Shown: piece by piece, positions 10,537-18,893 of the stretch | Numbering within the stretch: the stretch's first letter is position 1 | Layout: each line of letters begins with the position of its first letter | Assembly: GCA_001598975.1 (NCBI GenBank) | Contig: BBXU01001886.1 | Span: forward strand, 1 to 18,893 | DNA length: 18,893 bases | Direction of reading: 5' to 3' | From: Parachlorella kessleri | Taxonomy: Eukaryota; Chlorophyta; Trebouxiophyceae; Chlorellales; Chlorellaceae | Notes under the pieces: model-generated | Told to the model about the DNA's origin: nothing | The model's input: only the letters and a program-made list of their open reading frames with translations | Database searches by the model: none | Made by a program: the position numbers and the translations under genes

Positions 10537-12696
10537 CTACCGCGAGTACCCCAGCTGGCTCCTCAGGATGGCTGCCGCACGCGCTTCTGACCCAGCCAGC
10601 TTCCACCGGTGGTCAACCTGCAGGCCAGCCACGGGCGACCCTCAACCTACATGTCATGTCATGGAGGCCACACACGGGGAGTTGCATAGAGGCTATTGCA
10701 CCGTCACTGTACCGTACTATTCTCAGGTGCAGATTGCTGGACCTAAAGCAGCATGGCGCCCGTGAGCTGCCAATATACTACGTGTGAGTCTACGTGCATA
10801 CCAAACCTGACGAGTTATTGAGCTCAGGAAGGAGGTCACTGACCCCCTGCAAGATCCCTGCAACCCACGGTCCCAACTGCGACCAAGTGCCCCCAGGTCT
10901 GGGTGCGGCTTCCAGCCTTACCAGGTCAAGGGCCTGCTTCTCCGCAGCAAACGCCTTGTCAGCCTCAAACCCCATGGGCCCCATGCCGCCACCCTGCATC
11001 GCCTGCGGCATGCCAGCGCACCAGCAGACAGGGTCGGTCCAACGTCATCACACTGACATGCTTGGTTCCACAAGAGAGATCCCCGGTAGTCAGCACAGCA
11101 TCCGACTGGCACATATAGCAGCCTGCATGCCAATTGAGCAAGACATGACCCTGTGCTCACACATGCTGCCTCCCCCGTACCAGCTGGTATGCAGCAGGTA
11201 GAAACAAATCAAGCGAACAAGCGGCCCTTATAGCTCCCACGCCTGTCCCTGCAAGCCCTACCAATGCTTTGCACCGTACCACAATCAACTCATCCATGCT
11301 TGCCGTGCACCGCAGCTGCAGTCACAACGCCCTCACTAGGCCCTCGACCCACCCCAAACCCTCACTCATCCCCACACTGTCCCTCACTTTCCTCATCATC
11401 GCACCTGCATCTGCCGCTGCATCATCTCCGCGTCGTTGATCGCATCGTCCCGGAACACCAACATCATAACCCCCCGCAGCCCAAAGAGCAGCAGGATGTA
11501 ATATGACAGGGAGGTGAAGTAGGACACGTCCAGGGACGGCAGGTCGATGCCTCGCTGGAGCATCATGCGGAACTTGGGGGACAGGGCGAAGGGGACCTTG
11601 CCAAGGATGAAGCCGGAGAAGAAGAAGTTGACAAAGGCACCCATGCCAATCTGCAGCAGGGAAGGAAATACGGTTCCATCCCCGATCATATCACTTAAGG
11701 CGATATGATCGGTGAGGGGGCACAGCAGAGGGCAGGTCAGGATTCAGCCATCCACAACATACACTGCCACCGGCCTCTCCAGCAAATTGTGTGCCTCGGT
11801 CCTGCACTTACATGTCTTCATGCAAAGCAGCTAGCCCAGAATGCGCAAACGGAGGTCGCGGCCTCGGTTACCCCAACCCATTTGCAGACACACTTGTGAG
11901 GCAGCGCACAGTCCTACCACTGCACAACAGCGCATAGCCCAGCCGGCGGCCGCCGCACCTGCGGGACCAGCCCCCCCATCTGCGCCTTCATCATGTTCTG
12001 CATCATGTCGGGGTTGGTGATCATCTGCTCCTGCATGTTCTTGCTCTCCACCTTCTGGTTGAACACGCCCGTGTCCTGCGACTCAAGCACACGCTCTACA
12101 CGGTTACAATCCCCCGCCTGACATCTTCGTGGAACCCGTTCTTGGGGAGCCACTTGAGCGACGCACTCTACAGGCAGCAGCATACCACGCCACCAGCCAG
12201 GCCCATGATGCCTGCTTTCCCAAAATGCCAGCAGGGCTGCGGCGCAGTTGAAGGGAGCACCGCTGGGGACGCGTCACAGGTTGCATAGGGCCCACCTTAG
12301 CCGTGAAGAAGGTCCGCCGCTGCCTGTAGCCGGACTCAGGTATATACGCGCCGTTGGACCGCAGCAACACGGAGCGCGCCACAGCGTTCTTGCCCTTAAG
12401 CTCTTCAGGAGTAGGTGGCGTGGAAGGCTTGCCCGACGAGAAGAACTGCATATACAGGGAGCCCAGCCTGTCTAGGAGCAACCTGGAAGCTACTAGGGTT
12501 CCTCTTGGTGAGAAGAGGCTGCCCTTGCTCAAGGATCGCCGCTGCTTGCGTTGTGGGTGCACCCTGCTGAGCTGCGCCTTGCCTGGGTTGCGTACTGGCG
12601 CAGGAGCATCATCAGGATCACGGAGAACGTGAGAGGGATGAGCACCCAGTCACGGACATCTCTGTCCAGCACCAGGTCGGTGCCAGCAGCGGTCAT
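10537..12696 (-). CDS. EMC3: ER membrane protein complex subunit 3 (EMC3)
   Basis: Core insertase subunit of the ER membrane protein complex (Oxa1/Get1-related), which inserts tail-anchored and multi-pass proteins. Exons in transcript order: 12696-12583, 12445-12296, 12075-11959, 11650-11405, 11002-10922, 10617-10537, giving 262 aa (human about 261). TM1 is near residues 17-32 (DWVLIPLTFSVILMMLL). The cytosolic region has AVARSVLLRSNGAYIP and a Met-rich stretch, ITNPDMMQNMMKAQMGGLVPQ at 108-127. TM2 is near 128-146 (VNFFFSGFILGKVPFAL), followed by MMLQRGIDLPSLDVSY; TM3 is near 175-195 (YYILLLFGLRGVMMLVF). The last exon gives VDHRWKLAGSEARAAAILR, the family's C-terminal helix. Intron 1 appears to use a GC donor (CAG|GCAAGG); the other four are GT-AG. 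The exon 5 start may be 9 bp further in, since both AGs are in phase. Confidence 0.95.
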
Positions 12697-12920
12697 AATT
12701 GCACCACTGCCAGGGCGTGTAGTTGAAGGTTCAAAGTGCGCCCCAACCTTCCATGAGCAGCAAATTGTCTAAGGCATTGCTGTATTCTCACTCAGCGGTG
12801 GCAGCGGGAGCACTGGGCGCAAGACCATTGAGTCACTTCTTAGTCATTCATGCAACTCCACTTCTGAGCTCCCCGTAAGTCCCACAGTGCACTTCCTGCG
12901 TTATATGTCCTTCCGGAAAG
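12697..12920. promoter_or_regulatory. Head-to-head spacer: EMC3 promoter and leader of DUF1825-STI1 copy 1
   Basis: Only 224 bp separate the two start codons, so both promoters and 5' UTRs are compact or shared. The right part (about 12824-12920) is one copy of the leader repeat found before every first exon of the downstream family. It contains TTAGTCAT, GAGCTCC and CACAGTGCACTTCCTGCGTT. Confidence 0.5.
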
Positions 12921-15253
<2,333 letters not shown>

Positions 15254-15732
15254 GAAATACCGCCAGCCACACCACAGCCCTGCTTGGCACACAATTTCCC
15301 CCTTGGCGGTGGTCATTGCTGGGAGGGCTGATGGTTGCTGCCTGGAGTCCATGGCACACGTGTGACACACAGGGGGGTGTGCGTCCATGTGTGCCTGTGC
15401 CAAGGGTGGCTGGCCGGACTGTTTAGCTGCCTCGCGTGCGCTGCCTTTGTTGCCTGTGAAGCGCTGGGCAGCCAGAAGCCCAGAGGCGGACCAGCTTGTG
15501 AGGCGCATCTTTGTAGGGGACCCGGCCTGTACCTCTTACTACCTAGTAGGAGGTGGGGGAGGTCTGGAGTTGTATGTGTAGGCCTTGCACCTCAGCACCT
15601 CAGGCGGAAGCCCCTACCATGATGAGGGACCTGTCATACAAATGGGCAAAGGTGGAATAAATAAGCTTGAGTGGGTGAGGACGACTGTGGCCTTGGCTGT
15701 TCCTGTGCCGGCGTCTGGTCACCAGTCAACCC
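15254..15732. other. 3' flank of DUF1825-STI1 copy 1
   Basis: About 480 bp of 3' UTR and spacer. No gene is supported. Part of it (a GGGCAGCCA...AGCCCAG block, then AATAAATAAG near 15656-15664) resembles the 3' flank of copy 2 near 18757-18812, so the tandem duplication includes this flank. No TGTAA was found here. Confidence 0.5.
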
Positions 15733-15914
15733 TTACAGTAGTCATAATGCAGGCCACTGAAGAAGCTCCTCCATAGGTCCCACAGTGATCTTCCTGCGTT
15801 GAATGTCCTTCTGGCGATATGCGCACTCTGTACGCCCGGTCTGCCTTGCCAACCTTGACGCCCTGGGCCATACAGACAGTCATACTTAGTCATGCCGAAA
15901 GTCCTCATCTTTGA
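15733..15914 (+). pseudogene. Truncated first exon of a DUF1825-STI1 copy
   Basis: A leader copy (AGTCATAATGCAGGCC, then CCCACAGTGATCTTCCTGCG) is followed by an ATG at 15819. It opens MRTLYARSALPTLTP, clearly related to copy 1's MRTLYSCAFALPAMT. After about 15 codons the similarity stops and the sequence passes into the leader of the next unit (GCCATACAGACAGTCAT). The frame then ends at a TGA near 15912. The rest of exon 1 is missing, so this is a relic. Confidence 0.7.
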
Positions 15915-15965
15915 GAGCTCCAGCAGTCCACAGTGAGCTTCCTGTGTTACTATCCTTTCGGCAAC

Positions 15966-16198
15966 ATGCGCATTCTGCACGCCCGCACTTTTGCCTTGCC
16001 AGCAAAGACAACCTCGCATCCTGCATCCTGGCGATCCTCCAACTCGCGTCACTCACCAGGGCTGCAGCGGTTTGGGTTTAGTGAAGCTCTGAAGCGTTCA
16101 TTCCACGCAAGCAGGCGGCAACACGCGAGCTTGCGCACTGTCGTCTGGGCTTCGGGTGATTTTTTCGCGTCAGACTTGGTCTGGCGAGAGATGGAGGG
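15966..16198 (+). pseudogene. Intact orphan first exon of the DUF1825-STI1 family
   Basis: The open frame begins MRILHARTFALPAKTTS and ends ASGDFFASDLVWREME, full-length against exon 1 of both complete genes (233 versus 230 nt, one extra codon). It keeps a good GTGAGC donor at 16199 in the same phase. Its own exons 2-5 are absent before copy 2 starts at 16437. It could be the remnant of a deleted third gene, or an alternative first exon spliced to copy 2's exon 2 at 16827, which would stay in frame (GG+A). The lack of stops or frameshifts favours recent origin or use. Confidence 0.7.
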
Positions 16199-16436
16199 GT
16201 GAGCCACAAGCACAATAGGCCCAGCAGATGAAGGTGACACATGGCCCTGGGTGGCACACATTGCCTTTCTGCTGCGGTTTTGGATGTTCAAGGAAGGATT
16301 GCAGGCCGGATTCTGGGCGCCCTTTGGGGCCATACAGTCATAATTAGTCATATTGCAGTGCACTCATCTTGCTCAGACTGCGAGCTCTCCAATAATACCA
16401 CACTGACCTTCCTGCCTTGTACTCCATTTCGGCAAC
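16199..16436 (+). promoter_or_regulatory. Intron-like remnant and leader of DUF1825-STI1 copy 2
   Basis: The left part matches intron 1 of the complete copies (AGGCCCAGCAGATGAAG). From about 16327 it becomes the leader repeat (GGCCATACAGTCATAATTAGTCAT, GAGCTCTCC, CACACTGACCTTCCTGCCTTG), ending at the copy 2 ATG. It presumably carries the copy 2 promoter or 5' UTR. Confidence 0.55.
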
Positions 16437-18573
16437 ATGCGCATTTTGCACGCCCGCACGTTTGCGATTCCAAACATGACAACCTCGCTTGCACCTTGGC
16501 GACCCTCCAACTCACCCTGCACACCTGTGGTCAAATGGCCGGGCTTTGGTGGAGTTTTTAAGCGTTCAAACCACCCAAGCAGGCGGCAACACAAGAGCTC
16601 ACGCACTGTCGTCTGGGCTTCGGGTAATTTTTACTCGTCGGAGGTGGTCCGGCAAGAGATGGAGCGGTGAGTGGAAAGCTCAAAAGGCTCAGCAGGTGAA
16701 GATGCCTTATCGTTACTTTCTCAGTCGACCAGGAGGTTGTCTGGCAGCAATACTACCGCATCTAGTCAGCTGGCAGTGCGCTTCCACCTCCTGGACTAAA
16801 GAACACCTCCCTTTGTCTTTGGGCAGACTCAATAAGGATGTGAAGGTTCTGCTCTCCTTGATGGCAAAGTTTCCCGACTTTGATTTGGAAGGTAAGCACG
16901 TCAGTTCACCAGTGGCTTGTCAGTCAACCTAGGTGTCATGCAAACGTACACACTGCCGTCACACTGCACCTGGGTGGGTGCGCGGGGGCACCTGGGCACT
17001 TCACATGCGGACGCACTCCCTACTGCTACAGGCAAGCGGATCTTCATTCAACAGGTGGACCAACTTGCGGAGCGAGCAGAGATACACTATACCCGCCTGA
17101 GGCTCGCCGACGGCCCAGAAATGAAGGACATTGTGCGTCAGCTAGATGTGCAGTGTCTTGAGGCCAGCTTCTCATTGAAGTGCATGGTTGAAGGGTGAGT
17201 AGGAGGCAGGCAGGCAGGCAGGAAAGGGAGGTGGGGGAAAAGGAACAGGGTTACCTTCCGTCACGGTCAAAGTATGGCGATGGTGATCGATCAGGGCTAC
17301 GGTCCTCCTTCACCCTTTACCATGCCAAGGGCGGGCGGAGGGTGGGCCGGACGTCGTTGATGTTGGGCAAACAGGGTTCCAACCAGAGGCCCGCATTTGG
17401 AGGCATCGGACTGGCATCGGTGGGGCTATCTTCCAGCTCGGACTAGGCACCGCCCTTCTTTGTTGCGTCCACTCCGATGCCGTGAGAGGTTCTTTGTCAT
17501 ATGTGAAGTACTCAACTAGTCCGGAAGGACCTAGTGAACTACCACAGTGGCGGCATCGGGGCTGGAGCGCCCTCTCCTAAGTGCTTCTCCGGCACCTTGA
17601 GTCAACTTTTCTTGTTCTGCCTCTGTGTAAGCTTGTCGGCGTGGCCGCACCCTAGGGCGATGCGGGTGCAGGCAGCTCCTGGGTCTCAACTGCTCCATTG
17701 TTGTACCGGTTTCTGGACGGGCTGCAGGTGCAAGCAAGCAAGCAAGCACCGTTGCCTCTCATCAGTGAGTGCCTGCCTGCGCAGCTTCAAGCAGCGGGCG
17801 GAGGTGCTGAGGCAGATGCTGGAGGAGGAGGAGCGCACATCAGACCCGGTGAAGTTGCGCGCCCTGCGGGAGGCGATGCGGGCCAGTTTTCCAAGGCAGC
17901 GGGTAGCAAACCTTCCACCGTTGGAGGACTTGACCGATGAAGATCAGGTGGCCATGCAGGACCCGAAGGTGGGTGTGGGAGGCCGGTGGTGGGGATACCC
18001 GGGTCTAGTAGTCCACTTTAACAGCGTACCGCCACCTGACCATGCTGCCGCGAGTCCCCCAAGTGGGGCCAACAAAAAGCCAGGATGTACTATGCCCACA
18101 AACCACAACTTCCAAGTACCAGTTCCTATTGGCACTTACCACCATACCCGGGTGGGATTATGTGATTTTGGAAAAGGAGTGGCAGGGCCCTCCTGGTGCA
18201 GGCCGGGATGCTGTGGACAGCACCGGGTCTGGGGCTAGATGCAGGGCGAGACAACGTGCATAGCAGGGGGAGGTCCACGCAAGGTCGGGAGTATCCAGAG
18301 GTGCTGTCATGGCACGAGGGACAGATGGGGTAGGGGTGGGTGTACCATGCGGTGTGTGTCGGGCGGCTGGCTGGTGCCCTTGGTGGGTCCTCCATGGTGC
18401 CCACGGGCGTCATTACCCTAACTGGCTCGCAACTGCCACTAGCTTCACCCACCGGGTCGGCGTCCTGCCTGCAGGCTTTGGCTGCATTCGATGAGGTGAC
18501 AGAAAACCCCCTGGCGCTGGAGAAATACCGGGACCGCCCGGCACTGTATAACTTCCTGAAGAAGCTGGTGTAG
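16437..18573 (+). CDS. Predicted chloroplast DUF1825-STI1 protein, copy 2
   Basis: Tandem paralogue of the gene at 12921, 246 aa. Exons: 16437-16666, 16827-16891, 17032-17194, 17785-17968, 18475-18573. Exons 1-3 have exactly the same lengths and phases as in copy 1; exon 4 is 9 nt longer and exon 5 is 15 nt shorter, losing the last five residues. The transit-peptide-like leader is kept (FKRSNHPSRRQHKSSRTVVW). DUF1825 part: NFYSSEVVRQEMERLNKDV, MAKFPDFDLEGKRIFIQQ, then ERAEIHYTRLRL, where copy 1 has ERFEIFNARLRL. The helix FKQRAEVLRQMLEEEER is followed by the linker and an STI1 motif (AMQDPK, NPLALEKYRDRPALY, FLKKLV). The middle of DUF1825 has drifted more than the STI1 motif, which hints at constraint on the C-terminus. 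A TGTAA lies about 73 nt after the stop. Confidence 0.82.
17203..17221 (+). repeat. Short (CAGG)n tract in intron 3 of copy 2
   Basis: About four CAGG units just after the exon 3 donor, at the same position as the roughly 31-unit array in copy 1. The repeat seed therefore predates the duplication. Confidence 0.85.
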
Positions 18574-18645
18574 GGGAGTGTGTGAGGACCGTCGGTGACC
18601 ACGCCCTGGCCCTGGGTGGGCACACGGCGCCTCTCTTGCTGCGGC

Positions 18646-18650
18646 TGTAA
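18646..18650 (+). terminator. Candidate polyadenylation signal TGTAA of copy 2
   Basis: TGTAA lies about 73 nt beyond the stop codon, a usual distance for green-algal nuclear genes. Confidence 0.5.
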
Positions 18651-18817
18651 GCGATGCAGGATGGAGCGCGGATTGCTCTTTATATGAGGAGTTTGTGTCC
18701 ATGTGCACATGCGCCTTGTTCACTTCAAGTGCACAGCCCTTGCGACTAGTTTATCGGGCAGCCAAATGGAGCCAAGAGCCCAGCTGTGCACCGACGTAGC
18801 GGAGATAAATAAGTGGA

Positions 18818-18830
18818 GGGGGGGGGGGGG

Positions 18831-18868
<38 letters not shown>
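18818..18868 (+). repeat. G run followed by (TG)n microsatellite
   Basis: Thirteen G residues (18818-18830), then about 17 TG dinucleotides (18834-18868), then G-rich sequence to the window end. No gene follows copy 2 in the window. Confidence 0.95.
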
Positions 18869-18870
<2 letters not shown>

Positions 18871-18893
18871 GCGGGGTGGGGGGGCGGCGCCGT

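Noticed and set aside
17534..18238. Plus-strand open frame of 234 codons
   Set aside because: Only 17785-17968 is coding (exon 4 of copy 2). The rest is intron read-through, shown by the paralogue's exon borders.
18126..18710. Minus-strand open frame of 194 codons
   Set aside because: Antisense to intron 4, exon 5 and the 3' UTR of copy 2; no conserved motifs.

Overview
The window looks like nuclear DNA of a green alga, most likely a chlorophyte of the Chlamydomonas/Haematococcus kind. It is GC-rich. Its genes are cut into many short exons with consensus GT-AG borders and introns of about 100-800 bp. Microsatellites (CAGG, TG, CT and C/G runs) are common, and TGTAA, the green-algal polyadenylation signal, lies after two genes. 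Two genes encode what appears to be a plastid protein of cyanobacterial descent. The species assignment is inference. All exon chains were assembled by eye from reading frame, splice consensus and remembered family sequences.

Layout, left to right. (1) 42-6372, minus strand: the first 14 exons (618 codons) of a type IIC (Na+/K+- or H+/K+-ATPase alpha-like) P-type ATPase, running off the left edge. Its introns hold several degraded copies of its own exon edges. (2) 6373-7234: a divergent intergenic region that must hold both promoters. (3) 7235-9641, plus strand: the RNA polymerase III stalk subunit RPC8/RPC25 (POLR3H), 6 exons, 210 aa. (4) 9642-10536: a convergent intergenic region with a small dispersed repeat. 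(5) 10537-12696, minus strand: ER membrane complex subunit 3 (EMC3), 6 exons, 262 aa, with one apparent GC-AG intron. (6) 12697-12920: a short head-to-head spacer. (7) 12921-18573, plus strand: a tandem family of a predicted chloroplast protein. It joins a cyanobacterial-type DUF1825 domain to a C-terminal STI1 (Hip/Tic40-like) motif. There are two complete genes (12921-15253 and 16437-18573), and between them one intact orphan first exon (15966-16198) and one truncated first exon (from 15819). All four first exons carry a related leader of about 100 bp.

The first three genes are housekeeping functions with no evident link to one another: ion pumping, Pol III initiation and ER membrane-protein insertion. 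The least familiar part is the DUF1825-STI1 pair with its amplified promoter/first-exon cassettes. The domain pairing suggests a stromal or envelope-associated chaperone-binding factor, but no function is established from this sequence.
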